Assembly: GCF_000963865.1 (NCBI RefSeq)
Contig: NZ_CP011071.1
Span: forward strand, 1,988,501 to 2,052,500
Direction: 5' to 3'
From: Flagellimonas lutaonensis
Lineage (GTDB): Bacteria > Bacteroidota > Bacteroidia > Flavobacteriales > Flavobacteriaceae
DNA length: 64,000 nucleotides
Shown: one piece after another, positions 9,183-17,239 of the stretch
How the letters are laid out: each line of letters begins with the position of its first letter
Position numbering within the stretch: the first letter of the stretch is position 1
Position numbers and translations under genes: made by a program
Notes under the pieces: generated by a model
Told to the model about the DNA's origin: nothing
Databases searched by the model: none
Seen by the model: the letters and a program-made list of their open reading frames with translations, nothing else

Positions 9183-9827
9183 ATGAAAACCTCAAAACTT
9201 CTATTTACTTTTTTCTTAATTCTCTTACTTTTTCAGGGCTGTGACAATGAAAGTATTTCAGAGTTGGTTGTTGATGACAATGCGACCCAGACCAAAATCA
9301 GGATTGATTTAGTGGATGTGGCAGAAATACCAAGAATTGTCGGCGACATCAGTGCTGTCTCAAACAAAAAGTCGGTGACGTGGTCATCAACCTCAAAGGG
9401 TGATAGCAAATTGTACATAGATGATACCCGTGTCTTAGCGGTTACCGATTCTCTCGGTAACGTCACCTATTCTTTTCGGTTATTCAGTGAAAGTTTTGCA
9501 CCTACCGATATGTACAACCTTATAGCGGCCAAAAGAGTTTCTGGTGATGATGTCGAACCGTACGTCATAAAATATTCTTTCAATAGCTTCGAAGACAGAA
9601 TCGCCTATGTATCGAGTAATGAGCGAAAATTTGTAGGTAAGATGAGCGTATATCAATTAGTCGATTTTTTTGACGGCTATGACGTAGCATCCAAAAATGG
9701 GAATCCCACACCCTGTCCAGATTTTAAAGATGTTGATGTCAATTCTGAGAACAGTTCTCAAGGCAACAGTGGTTCTGGAACTTCCGGTAGTGGGGGGGGC
9801 AGGCTCAGGGGGTGGTACTGCGGGTAG
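9183..9827 (+). CDS. Secreted lipoprotein of unknown function, frameshifted at a G8 tract
   Basis: A 214-residue product with a lipoprotein signal (MKTSKLLFTFFLILLLFQGC, Cys at residue 20). It continues through a beta-rich region to a Ser/Gly-rich linker (SENSSQGNSGSGTSGSGGG) and then stops after an out-of-character RLRGWYCG. The stop follows directly from the G8 run at 9792-9799. With one G fewer, the Gly/Ser linker continues in frame as GGAGSGGGTAGSSGG and reads on to 10443. The intact gene would therefore encode about 419 residues. No known family recognised. It lies at the left edge of the accessory island. Confidence 0.6.
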   Translation: MKTSKLLFTFFLILLLFQGCDNESISELVVDDNATQTKIRIDLVDVAEIPRIVGDISAVSNKKSVTWSSTSKGDSKLYIDDTRVLAVTDSLGNVTYSFRLFSESFAPTDMYNLIAAKRVSGDDVEPYVIKYSFNSFEDRIAYVSSNERKFVGKMSVYQLVDFFDGYDVASKNGNPTPCPDFKDVDVNSENSSQGNSGSGTSGSGGGRLRGWYCG

Positions 9828-10443
9828 TTCTGGAGGTACCAGTAGCAGCACCATTTGGTCATGGGTTGATTACCCGCCGGGATCTTCGTATTGCGGCTGC
9901 TCTGTAGAGGTTGGTGTTGGTAGCTTTGGCACATACGGCACCGATGGATCAATAGAGAAAAGCGGTAGATTGCTTAGCGGTAAAGGTGATGGCGATTGTC
10001 CTGAGGATGATATGTTGATACCGATTAATGCTCAGATTGAATTTTTATGTGGCACCAACAATTTTAAACAAATTGGAGATTCATATCAGGCTAATATTGG
10101 CGGACTTGGAGTTAGATTTGCGGAAGTTCATTCTGATGGTACAATAATTGACAGAAACATATTTATTAAAAATTCATGTATTGGAGTTCCCGCTCATTGG
10201 ACTACAAAACAATATTTAAATGTTTATTTCCCAAGCATATATAATGCAGCAGTGGTTGAACTTCAAGCACTAATGCTCACAACAGGGACTTACTGGTCCG
10301 ATACAACAATTAAAAATACACTTCTTGGGTTGATTTCAACAAACATTAACGCCCACTTTCAGGATGCTTATGAATTGGGAAATAATGGAGTAGGATATGC
10401 TGCACCTGAAGACTTACCCTTTTTCGTACAGCGGTTAAATTAA
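9799..10443 (+). pseudogene. Continuation of the frameshifted lipoprotein (C-terminal part)
   Basis: This is the +1 frame relative to 9183-9827. It continues the Gly/Ser linker (AGSGGGTAGSSGGTSSST) into a Cys-containing domain with SSYCGCSVEVGVGSFGTYG, then a segment ending LPFFVQRLN at a TAA only 6 bp before the left end of the IS3-family element. It has no proper start or signal of its own, so it is best read as the second half of the upstream gene. A real indel, phase variation or a sequencing error in the G tract could all explain the break. I do not recognise the domain. Confidence 0.6.
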
Positions 10444-10452
10444 ACAAAATGT

Positions 10453-10482
10453 TTTTTCAAAGGGGCATGCCCCTTTGAAAAA
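10453..10482. terminator. 30-bp perfect palindrome at the left end of the IS3 element
   Basis: TTTTTCAAAGGGG-CATG-CCCCTTTGAAAAA is a perfect palindrome with poly-T on both sides, so it can terminate transcription in either direction. It also encodes the last residues of OrfB (QRGMPL and stop). A near-identical arrangement with a GGGGGCATGCCCCC core is found in the IS256-family element at 13605-13636. Confidence 0.7.
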
Positions 10483-11287
10483 CCTCTAAAAATTCTTTCG
10501 GGCTGCTTCTTCCCAGAGACTTATGGGGATGGAACCGATTGTATTCCTCCCTGAAGCGTTCCGTTTCCATATTTACTTCCTCGATGTCCCTGAACAAATG
10601 GGCATCGAGTACATCTTCGCGATATGTCCGGTTGAACCTTTCGATAAAACCGTTCTGGCTCGGCTTGCCCGGTTGTATGTATTTTATCTCGATATCCTCC
10701 ACTTCGCAATAGTTGACAAAGACTCTGGATAGGAATTCGGGGCCGTTGTCCACTCTTATGGCCAAGGGCTTGCCATGGATCTCTATGGCCTCCCTTAGGT
10801 ACTCCACCACCCTTATTCCGGGCATGGAGAAGTTTCCTTTCATACAAAGTGCCTCACGGTTGAAATCGTCCATCAGGTTGAACACCCTGAAGTTCCTTCC
10901 CGTTATCAGGCTGTCGGACATGAAGTCCGCGCTCCATACCTCCCTTGGGGCATCGGGTACCTCCAGCGGCTCCTTTATCCGCTTGGGCAATCGCTTCTTG
11001 GTCTTTCTCCTTAGTTGCATGCCCAAGAACCGGTAGACCCTCAGTACACGTTTACGGTTCCATTTATGGCCTTGCTTGCGCATGCGGTTATAGAGCCAGT
11101 CGAAGCCCCGGTTCGGCTTGGCCTCTGCAAGTTCCGTCAACTTGTCGATGACCTGCGTATCGTCACGACGGCTCCGATAGTACCACATCGAACGGCAAAG
11201 GCATACTATCGTACAAGCACGTGAAATGCTCAGCCCCTCTTCCTTTACGATGCCTTCCGCCAGTTCCCTGCGCCCGCAAGGCCTCAA
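10457..11287 (-). CDS. IS3-family transposase OrfB (DDE integrase core)
   Basis: A 276-residue reading frame with an HTH_21-like N-terminal region (YNRMRKQGHKWNRKRVLRVYRFLGM) and an rve integrase core. The three DDE residues are visible in REVWSADFM, RVDNGPEFLSR and QNGFIERFNRTYREDVLD. There is no good independent start: the frame begins at TTG next to the orfA stop. It is expected to be translated mostly as an OrfAB fusion after a -1 slip on A_AAA_AAG (minus strand, ending near 11290), which joins it exactly in this frame. The core looks intact, so the element may still be active. Confidence 0.93.
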   Translation of the reverse strand: MRPCGRRELAEGIVKEEGLSISRACTIVCLCRSMWYYRSRRDDTQVIDKLTELAEAKPNRGFDWLYNRMRKQGHKWNRKRVLRVYRFLGMQLRRKTKKRLPKRIKEPLEVPDAPREVWSADFMSDSLITGRNFRVFNLMDDFNREALCMKGNFSMPGIRVVEYLREAIEIHGKPLAIRVDNGPEFLSRVFVNYCEVEDIEIKYIQPGKPSQNGFIERFNRTYREDVLDAHLFRDIEEVNMETERFREEYNRFHPHKSLGRSSPKEFLEVFQRGMPL

Positions 11288-11550
11288 AGCTTTTTTTCGA
11301 TGATGTCCTTTAAAATCCTATGGTCAAGGCTCAGGTCTGCGTACATCGCCTTGAGTCTCCTGTTTTCTTCCTGCAAAGACTTGAGCTCCTTGAGCTGTTG
11401 GGCGTCCATACCACCGTACTTGCGCTTCCAACTGTAAAAGGTGGCCGTGGTGATACCCTTGTCACGACAGATGTCGGTGACCTTCATTCCCGAATCGTAC
11501 TGGTGGAGCATGGACACAATCTGTGCTTCCGTGAATCTGCTTTTCTTCAT
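11284..11550 (-). CDS. IS3-family transposase OrfA (HTH and leucine zipper)
   Basis: An 88-residue protein with an N-terminal helix-turn-helix of the transposase-8 type (KSRFTEAQIVSMLHQYDSG, then ATFYSWKRKYGG) and a C-terminal coiled coil with leucine heptads (LKELKSLQEENRRLKAMYAD). It binds the IS ends and regulates transposition. The last codons GAA AAA AAG CTT TGA contain the slippery heptamer that shifts ribosomes into orfB. Confidence 0.93.
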   Translation of the reverse strand: MKKSRFTEAQIVSMLHQYDSGMKVTDICRDKGITTATFYSWKRKYGGMDAQQLKELKSLQEENRRLKAMYADLSLDHRILKDIIEKKL

Positions 11551-11582
11551 AAGCTAAAAATAATTGATTTTTAAACTGTACG

Positions 11583-11618
11583 AAAAACAGGGAAGCCTTC
11601 AAAAACAGGGAAGCCTTC
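11583..11618. repeat. 18-bp tandem direct repeat at the right IS3 junction
   Basis: AAAAACAGGGAAGCCTTC occurs twice head to tail (11583-11600 and 11601-11618). It sits exactly where the IS3 right end should be and makes the junction ambiguous. It may record an imprecise transposition or a duplication of the IS tip. Confidence 0.85.
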
Positions 11619-12399
11619 AGATGATGATTCGAGTATCCTGATAAGGATTGAAGATGATAAGGAAATATATATTGAAGAAAAAAGAATTTTTGTTTGGGAT
11701 GAAGTTTTTACAGAAATACTCTACCTAAAAGAACATAAGCCAGTTGAGATTGTCAACACAAAATTAATTTTGAACTGTAACCATGATGTAAAGTTCTCTG
11801 TATTGTTCAAAGTTATGCAACAACTTTCAAGGCTCCCACAAAAAAATGTTTGGATAAGGAATATTGCCAACTATTCGGTCGACGTATTGTTTCATAGATT
11901 ACCGCCTACAACACTTAAATCTTGGAAAAATAGTAGCATTAATGCTTTTTCTTCTGAAATAAAGCTAACAATGTCTCCAAATAGTGGATTAAAACAATCA
12001 AAGGATAAAGTGACTGCTGATATAGAAAATTTTGATTTGATTAAGAGAGATTTATATGCCCGAAAATTCACTTCCGTTTCCAACATTATCGATAAGTATA
12101 ATACATCATATATTATTGTTCATGGTAATGAAAGAATTTCTTTAAATGGTATTTTGTTAGAGAGATTTGAGATGAGTAAAGTTTTTAAGCTTTTTTGGAA
12201 TAATCAAATAATTTTTATCCTCTTTGATGAAAACATTTCGGTCTTTGATTACCTGACTTTTTTAAATATAATGTACTCTACAGAAAAACCAAAATTAGAA
12301 GATAGAGGAAACCGAGGTGTTTTTATAGAAATTTCAAATAGCCTTCGAAAAGAGATTCAACAATCGGGGTTACTAAATATTGTAGATCCACTTAGATAA
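11619..12399 (+). pseudogene. 5'-truncated gene, weakly ExbD-like periplasmic domains
   Basis: The frame is open from the IS3 junction (in-frame stop at 11572-11574) to the TAA at 12397 and has no credible start, so the N-terminus has been lost at the IS. About 260 residues remain. They hold two similar-looking units, ILIRIEDDKEIYIEEKRIF...NHDVKFSVLFKVMQQL and YIIVHGNERISLNGILLERF...ENISVFDYLTFLNIM. These recall the strand-strand-helix periplasmic fold of ExbD/TolR (value, residue to be set, then a D-x-x-V helix). This is a pattern judgement only. The stretch is AT-rich compared with the housekeeping genes around it, consistent with transferred or decaying DNA. Confidence 0.45.
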
Positions 12400-12754
12400 G
12401 ATTTATTTAAATTGTAGAATACCAAATGCTGAAGTAATCGATAATTTTAACTATAAGTTGGCTTTTTTTGCTGATTATTATAGAATGGCATCACCTAAAT
12501 ATTATATTTTGAAAAAGAAATGGATACTTTTTTGTTCTAATTTCTGCACTACCGCTTTTCAGTTTATTTTTTGGGAATAGGACAGCTTCGATTTACATCA
12601 ATGATACAATTTATGCACCACATATTTAGGGCTGACAATCATACTGGTTGGTATTGCTGTTATACTTTTTTGCTGTTCCGCCGAGTTAAATATTTGCTGC
12701 TTCAATGTTCTTAATGGTATTTTCAACGAATCTTCAACCATTTATGGTGCTTGA
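12386..12754 (+). pseudogene. Frameshifted remnant of a small membrane protein gene
   Basis: No intact gene covers this 355-bp gap, but three consecutive frame segments read as one plausible protein. From 12386: DKIYLNCRIPNAEVIDNFNY, then LAFFADYYRMASPKYYILKK. After a slip at the T6 run near 12527: VLISALPLFSLFFGNRTASI, then YINDTIYAPHI. After a second slip near 12626: LGLTIILVGIAVILFCCSAE, ending at a TGA directly abutting the next ATG (TGAATG). Two hydrophobic helices flank a short loop. There is no clear start. It is either a decayed gene or carries two sequencing indels. Family unknown. Confidence 0.4.
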
Positions 12755-13570
12755 ATGAAAAACCCCTTACTTTTTCTACTTTACTTGATAACTGCTGTTT
12801 CTTTTGGCCAAGAGAACATAAAAGTGTACCATAAAATGGTCGAAAAAAGCATCAAAATCCTGGTTGACAACCAGAAGTACTGCCCTGTAACGCTGGTGAT
12901 TGATTTTGAGTTGAAAAATTTAAAACCTGTTGACAGCAATAATACCTTCGTGGTGCCGGCAAGAAGTGACAGCATGTTGCTCACGACCTTAGTGCCATTG
13001 GATTTGAAAAAAAGGAGTTTTTTTAAGTATGATTTTAAGTATTACTTCGGGGATGCGTTCAGAACTATGTACGACTCTCTGTACCATTACCACCTTCCAT
13101 TTGAAAAGAACAAAGCTTTTGAAGTAATACAGGGCTATAATGGCGATTTCTCACATAAGAATCAATATGCGATTGATTTTGAAATGCCAAAAGGCACCAA
13201 AGTCTGTGCCGCAAGGGATGGAGTGGTAGTGAAAGTAATCGATTCGAACAATATAAGCTGCCCCTCAGAAGAATGTAAAAAGTTTGGCAATCAAGTTTTG
13301 ATATATCATGAAGATGGCACCTTCGCCGATTATTCACATATTAAATTCAAAGGGGCAAAGGTAAAGGTCGGTGATGATGTCAAAAAAGGCCGAGTTATTG
13401 CTGAGAGTGGTAATGTTGGATATTCCGATGGCCCTCATCTTCATTTTATGGTATTTCGAAAAGAATTTGACAAGGACATTACACTCCCGACCAAATTTCG
13501 CACTGGTAAAAACGGTGATACAATAGAAGAGTTAAAGCCTCATTCAAAGTATATGAGAGGATACGATTAA
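12755..13570 (+). CDS. Secreted M23-family zinc metallopeptidase
   Basis: A 271-residue protein with a signal peptide (about residues 1-18, ending FGQ), a beta-rich N-terminal domain, and a C-terminal lysostaphin-type M23 domain. The zinc ligands are visible as His134 and Asp141 (SHKNQYAIDF) and the second His of HLHF (residues 228-231), with His194 in DYSHI. M23 enzymes cut peptidoglycan peptide cross-links in the periplasm. The gene begins directly after the TGA of a decayed gene. Its stop codon lies at the edge of the IS256-family insertion: the target duplication starts inside the TAA, and the coding sequence is intact. Confidence 0.88.
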   Translation: MKNPLLFLLYLITAVSFGQENIKVYHKMVEKSIKILVDNQKYCPVTLVIDFELKNLKPVDSNNTFVVPARSDSMLLTTLVPLDLKKRSFFKYDFKYYFGDAFRTMYDSLYHYHLPFEKNKAFEVIQGYNGDFSHKNQYAIDFEMPKGTKVCAARDGVVVKVIDSNNISCPSEECKKFGNQVLIYHEDGTFADYSHIKFKGAKVKVGDDVKKGRVIAESGNVGYSDGPHLHFMVFRKEFDKDITLPTKFRTGKNGDTIEELKPHSKYMRGYD

Positions 13571-13604
13571 ATCTAAAGGACTATCTCATAAAGTGTGTAA
13601 ATAG

Positions 13605-13636
13605 AAAATTAGCGGGGGCATGCCCCCGCTAATTTT
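13605..13636. terminator. 32-bp perfect palindrome inside the left end of the IS256 element
   Basis: AAAATTAGCGGGGG-CATG-style palindrome (arms AAAATTAGCGGGGGCA / TGCCCCCGCTAATTTT, followed by more T) placed between the inverted repeat and the transposase start. It can act as a bidirectional terminator, shielding the transposase from outside transcription. A similar palindrome with a GGGGCATGCCCC core lies at the end of the IS3 element at 10453-10482. Confidence 0.7.
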
Positions 13637-13664
13637 TTGTCTAATTTTAAATATTTTGCACATC

Positions 13665-14861
13665 ATGAAGAAAGAAGAATTGTTCAACGACGATTTTCTG
13701 AAACAGTTCAAGACCGGGGACGAGCTCAACGGTTTTCTGAAGGAACTCCAAAAACGCGGCATCGAGAAGATGCTCGAGGGCGAGCTCGACGGCCACCTGG
13801 ACTATCAAAGGCACCAGCGTTCGTCCAATGCCAACAAGCGCAACGGGCATTCCAAGAAGAAGGTAAGGACTTCCTTCGGGGAATCCGAGATAGCCGTTCC
13901 CAGGGATAGGGATGCCAGTTTCAACCCGATGATAGTCCCCAAGCGGGGCAACATAATCGACGGGCTTGAAAATATAATTGTATCGCTCTATGCCAAGGGC
14001 ATGTCGGTCAGTGACATAGAGGAGCAGATACGGGAGGCCTACGGGTTCGATGTCTCCACCTCCACCATATCGCGTATCACCGAAAAGGTGGCCGCCGACA
14101 TCACGGCATGGCAGAACCGTCCCCTGGAACCGGTCTATCTGATCGTATGGATGGACGGCATCGTCTTCAAGGTCAGGGAATCCTCCAAGGTCGTCAACAA
14201 GACCGTGTACGTGGCCGTAGGCTTGCGAAGGGACGGGAAAAAGGAGGTACTCGGCCTGTGGCTGGGCAAGAACGAGTCCGCCGCTTTCTGGATGTCCGTC
14301 CTTACCGACATGAAGGCCCGTGGCACCGAGGACATCCTGATCACGGCCACCGACAACCTGAACGGCTTTACCGATACCATCAAGAACGTCTTCCCCGAAT
14401 CCAAGACCCAGATATGCGTGGTGCACCAGATCCGCAACGCATGCCGCTACGTGGTCTGGAAGGACAAAAAGGCCTTTACCTCGGACATGAAGGGCATCTA
14501 CAACGCCCCCAACGAGAAGGCCGCCAAGGCCGCCCTGGAGGACTTCGCGCAGAAATGGGAGGGCAAGTACTCCTATGCCATAAGGAGCTGGAGGGACAAC
14601 TGGGACGAACTGACCGTGTTCTACGAGTTCCCTGTGGAGATACGCAAGATCATCTATACCACCAACCTTATCGAGAACCTGAACGGGAAGATACGCAAGT
14701 ACACCAAGAACAAGCTGTCCTTCCCGACCGACGACGCCGTGATGAAATCCGTATATTTGGCCGTAAGGGAGGCCACCAAAAAATGGTCTATGCCCATCAG
14801 GAACTGGGGCATAATCCTGAACCAGTTCCTTACGATCTATGAAAAAAGGGTCAGACTTTAA
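13665..14861 (+). CDS. IS256-family transposase (mutator type, DDE)
   Basis: A 398-residue transposase of the usual length for the family. The N-terminal part has the [21 protein letters not shown] region with the signature [11 protein letters not shown]. The catalytic core has the first Asp in [12 protein letters not shown], the second in [10 protein letters not shown], the [15 protein letters not shown] motif, and the Glu in [16 protein letters not shown]. The start is set at [11 protein letters not shown], because the upstream in-frame codons lie within the palindrome. The gene is more GC-rich than the flanking island, in line with recent acquisition. Confidence 0.96.
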   Translation: MKKEELFNDDFLKQFKTGDELNGFLKELQKRGIEKMLEGELDGHLDYQRHQRSSNANKRNGHSKKKVRTSFGESEIAVPRDRDASFNPMIVPKRGNIIDGLENIIVSLYAKGMSVSDIEEQIREAYGFDVSTSTISRITEKVAADITAWQNRPLEPVYLIVWMDGIVFKVRESSKVVNKTVYVAVGLRRDGKKEVLGLWLGKNESAAFWMSVLTDMKARGTEDILITATDNLNGFTDTIKNVFPESKTQICVVHQIRNACRYVVWKDKKAFTSDMKGIYNAPNEKAAKAALEDFAQKWEGKYSYAIRSWRDNWDELTVFYEFPVEIRKIIYTTNLIENLNGKIRKYTKNKLSFPTDDAVMKSVYLAVREATKKWSMPIRNWGIILNQFLTIYEKRVRL

Positions 14862-14931
14862 ATAAAGTCAAACCCCTGCTAATTTAAACTTACACACTTA
14901 TTGGGATAGTGTCAAATCTAATTTGATTTTT

Positions 14932-15486
14932 TTAAACCTTCATAATTTCAGCCTCTTTGACCTCAAGAACCGCATCCACTTTTTCAATGTATTTGTCGGT
15001 TAGTTCTTGAACATCTATCTCGGCGTTGTCCAGTAGGTCTTCTGAAATATCAAGTGCCTTAAGCTCTTTCTTGGCCTCTTGCCGCGCATTTCGAATACTG
15101 ATTTTGGCTTCTTCGGCTTCGGCCTTTGCTTGCTTTACAAGCTGCTTTCTTCGCTCCTCTGTCAGGGGAGGTACGTTGATAATGACCATTTCACCATTGT
15201 TCATAGGGTTGAAGCCCAGATTGGCGTTCATAATGGCCGTCTCTATTTCGGGCAACAGGCTTTTTTCCCAAGGTTGTACCGATATGGTACGTGCATCGGG
15301 AGTGTTGATGTTGGATACTTGAGACAATGGTGTTTGTGAACCATAGTATTCGACCATGACGGTCGACAGCATAGCTGGACTTGCTTTGCCCGCCCTGATT
15401 TTTACAAATGCTTTTTGAAGATGCTCCATAGCGCCCTTCATGTGCTCTTCAGCCGAATCTAAAATGAATTTTATCTCTTCGTTCAT
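14932..15486 (-). CDS. frr: Ribosome recycling factor
   Basis: A 184-residue RRF, the expected length. The first helix (MNEEIKFILDSAEEHMKGAM) is followed by the conserved IRAGKASPAML segment, then the NIPPLTEERRKQLVKQAKAE-type region (here NVPPLTEERRKQLVKQ) and the C-terminal helix. With EF-G it splits post-termination ribosomes. It lies 41 bp downstream of pyrH on the same strand, the usual pyrH-frr order. Only a few bases separate its 3' end from the target duplication of the IS256 element. Confidence 0.97.
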   Translation of the reverse strand: MNEEIKFILDSAEEHMKGAMEHLQKAFVKIRAGKASPAMLSTVMVEYYGSQTPLSQVSNINTPDARTISVQPWEKSLLPEIETAIMNANLGFNPMNNGEMVIINVPPLTEERRKQLVKQAKAEAEEAKISIRNARQEAKKELKALDISEDLLDNAEIDVQELTDKYIEKVDAVLEVKEAEIMKV

Positions 15487-15527
15487 GGTGATGTGTTTAT
15501 CAAACTATTATCAATTGGCATGCCATA

Positions 15528-16235
15528 TCAAACATTGACAACCGTTCCTATCTTTTCGCCTGATACTATTTTCATCAGATTGCCCCTGGTGTTCATGTCA
15601 AAGACCACGATGGGCAACTCGTTTTCTTGGCTCAGGGTAAATGCGGTGGTATCCATTACCTTTAGGCCTTTTGTGATGACGTCATTAAATGATATAGAGT
15701 CAAATTTGGTGGCACTCTTATCTTTTTCAGGGTCAGAGGTGTAAATACCATCGACCCTTGTGCCTTTCAATATAACATCGGCCTTGATTTCAATCGCACG
15801 TAATACCGCTGCAGAATCGGTAGTAAAATAAGGGTTTCCAGTACCGCCTCCAAAAATCACCACACGGCCTTTTTCTAGATGGCGAATGGCTCGGCGCCTT
15901 ATAAAAGGTTCGGCTACCTCATTGATTTTAATGGCAGATTGTAAACGGGTTTCAACGCCTTTGAGCTCAAGTGCACTTTGCAGGGCCAAACCATTGATGA
16001 CCGTGGCGAGCATGCCCATATGGTCTCCTTGTACGCGGTCCATTCCTTGGCTTGCCCCAGAAAGGCCCCTAAAAATGTTACCGCCGCCGATTACAATTGC
16101 TACTTCGACTCCTTTGTCGACCACCGATTTTATATCCTCGGCATATTCTTCAAGCCTTTTGGGGTCTATACCGTATTGTTGTTCGCCCATTAGGGCTTCT
16201 CCGCTTAGCTTTAACAGAATTCTTTTGTACCGCAT
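15528..16235 (-). CDS. pyrH: Uridylate kinase (UMP kinase)
   Basis: A 235-residue bacterial UMP kinase of the amino acid kinase fold, phosphorylating UMP to UDP with ATP. Visible are the N-terminal [12 protein letters not shown], the [11 protein letters not shown] glycine loop, the [16 protein letters not shown] segment and the [15 protein letters not shown] nucleotide-binding motif. It is separated from tsf by a bidirectional terminator. Two TATTTTTG -7-like elements on the minus strand (16258-16265 and 16268-16275) suggest its own promoter just upstream. Confidence 0.97.
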   Translation of the reverse strand: MRYKRILLKLSGEALMGEQQYGIDPKRLEEYAEDIKSVVDKGVEVAIVIGGGNIFRGLSGASQGMDRVQGDHMGMLATVINGLALQSALELKGVETRLQSAIKINEVAEPFIRRRAIRHLEKGRVVIFGGGTGNPYFTTDSAAVLRAIEIKADVILKGTRVDGIYTSDPEKDKSATKFDSISFNDVITKGLKVMDTTAFTLSQENELPIVVFDMNTRGNLMKIVSGEKIGTVVNV

Positions 16236-16316
16236 TTACACGTTGTTCAAATCCGAACAAAAATAATCAAAAATATTGATGGGCCTGTGCAATCGATTGC
16301 TTGATATACCAAGAAC

Positions 16317-16346
16317 AAAAAGCCCCGATTTTGGTCGGGGCTTTTG
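16317..16346. terminator. Bidirectional terminator between tsf and pyrH
   Basis: An 11-bp stem AAAAGCCCCGA / TCGGGGCTTTT with the loop TTTTGG has A residues before and T residues after. It therefore works as a terminator for tsf on the minus strand and could also stop plus-strand transcription. It lies 20 bp past the tsf stop. Confidence 0.92.
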
Positions 16347-16365
16347 TTTGAATTTGCAAAAGGAA

Positions 16366-17190
16366 TTAACCCAAGGCTACCCTTTTAAACCCTGTTATGG
16401 TCAAATCGGGATTTACTGATTTCACATATTGTGAAACACTTTTCTTACTGTCTTTGATGAAATCTTGGTTGACCAAGGTGTTGTCCTTAAAGAAACGCTT
16501 CAATTTTCCTTGGGCGATTTTGTCCAACATTTCCTCAGGCTTCCCTTCTTGGCGCAATTGTTCTTTGGCAATCTCGATTTCTTTGTCGATGGTCTCTTGG
16601 TCTACCCCATCTTCATCAAGTGCGATCGGATTCATTGCAGCGGCTTGCATGGCAACATCTTTGGCTACTTCGGCAGCACCTTCAACACCAGCTGAAAGGC
16701 CTACCAAGGTTGCAATCTTGTTGCCCGCATGAATATAAGACCCCACAAAAGGAGCACTCAATTTTTCAAAGCTGCCGATTTCGATTTTTTCACCTATCAC
16801 GCCTGTTTGCTCTGTCAATTTTTCAGCAACGGTCATGCCATTGAATGAGGCAGCAAGAAAAGCGTCTTTATCGTCATAACCAAGAGCCACTTCTGCGAGT
16901 TCATTGGCAAGGGCCACGAAACTTTCGTTTTTGGCAACGAAGTCGGTCTCACAGTTCAAAGAGATGATGACCCCTGAGGTTTTGTCGCCATTTACCTTTG
17001 CGATGGCGGCCCCTTCAGAAGAGTCGCGGTCAGCTCTTTTGGCGGCGACTTTTTGACCTTTTTTTCTAAGTATTTCGATTGCCTTGTCGAAATCGCCGTC
17101 GGCCTCGACCAATGCCTTTTTGCAATCCATCATACCGGCACCTGTGGCCTTTCGCAATTTATTTACTTCAGCGGCTGTGATTTTTGCCAT
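16366..17190 (-). CDS. tsf: Translation elongation factor Ts
   Basis: A 274-residue EF-Ts, the nucleotide exchange factor for EF-Tu. The N-terminal UBA-like domain contains the signature AAEVNKLRKATGAGMMDCKK. The core includes ISLNCETDFVAKNESFVALA, which contacts EF-Tu, and the C-terminus ends FKRVALG. It follows rpsB by 49 bp on the same strand, the standard rpsB-tsf operon, and is closed by the terminator at 16317-16346. Confidence 0.97.
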   Translation of the reverse strand: MAKITAAEVNKLRKATGAGMMDCKKALVEADGDFDKAIEILRKKGQKVAAKRADRDSSEGAAIAKVNGDKTSGVIISLNCETDFVAKNESFVALANELAEVALGYDDKDAFLAASFNGMTVAEKLTEQTGVIGEKIEIGSFEKLSAPFVGSYIHAGNKIATLVGLSAGVEGAAEVAKDVAMQAAAMNPIALDEDGVDQETIDKEIEIAKEQLRQEGKPEEMLDKIAQGKLKRFFKDNTLVNQDFIKDSKKSVSQYVKSVNPDLTITGFKRVALG

Positions 17191-17239
17191 TTCAGTTGTC
17201 TTTTAGATGTTTAAATAAATCAGTTATTGTTTTGTGGGC

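Larger units (their letters stand above)
10450..11607 (-). mobile_element. IS3-family insertion sequence, transcribed on the minus strand
   Basis: The element carries orfA and orfB with an in-phase A_AAA_AAG slippery heptamer at their junction, the classical IS3 organisation for making an OrfAB transposase by -1 frameshifting. Both proposed tips read TGTTTTT inward (TGTTTTTTCAAAGG on the left, TGTTTTTGAAGGC on the right), which fits the TG...CA ends of the family. The inverted repeat beyond about 8 bp is poor. The right end is blurred by an 18-bp tandem duplication at 11583-11618, and no target duplication is visible (left flank CAAAA, right flank GGGA). The outer limits are therefore approximate. 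The missing duplication and the truncated gene on the right suggest an adjacent deletion. Confidence 0.75.
13577..14913 (+). mobile_element. IS256-family insertion sequence with 8-bp target duplication
   Basis: A 1337-bp element flanked by the direct repeat AAATCTAA (13569-13576 and 14914-14921), the 8-bp duplication expected for IS256. The terminal inverted repeats align well: AGGACTATCTCATAAAGTG on the left and GACACTATCCCAATAAGTG on the right read inward, both continuing TGTAA and then AAATTAGC. The single transposase gene is full length. Insertion fell in the narrow convergent gap between the M23 peptidase gene and frr, so no gene was disrupted. The clean duplication and intact gene suggest a recent insertion. 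Confidence 0.95.

Noticed and set aside
11583-11618. Two adjacent 18-bp repeats considered as a CRISPR start
   Set aside because: There are only two units without spacers between them, and they coincide with an IS junction.
13647-14426. Long open frame (259 codons) on the minus strand inside the IS256 element
   Set aside because: It is antisense to a complete, motif-bearing transposase, has no known domain, and owes its openness to the GC-rich codon pattern of the real gene.
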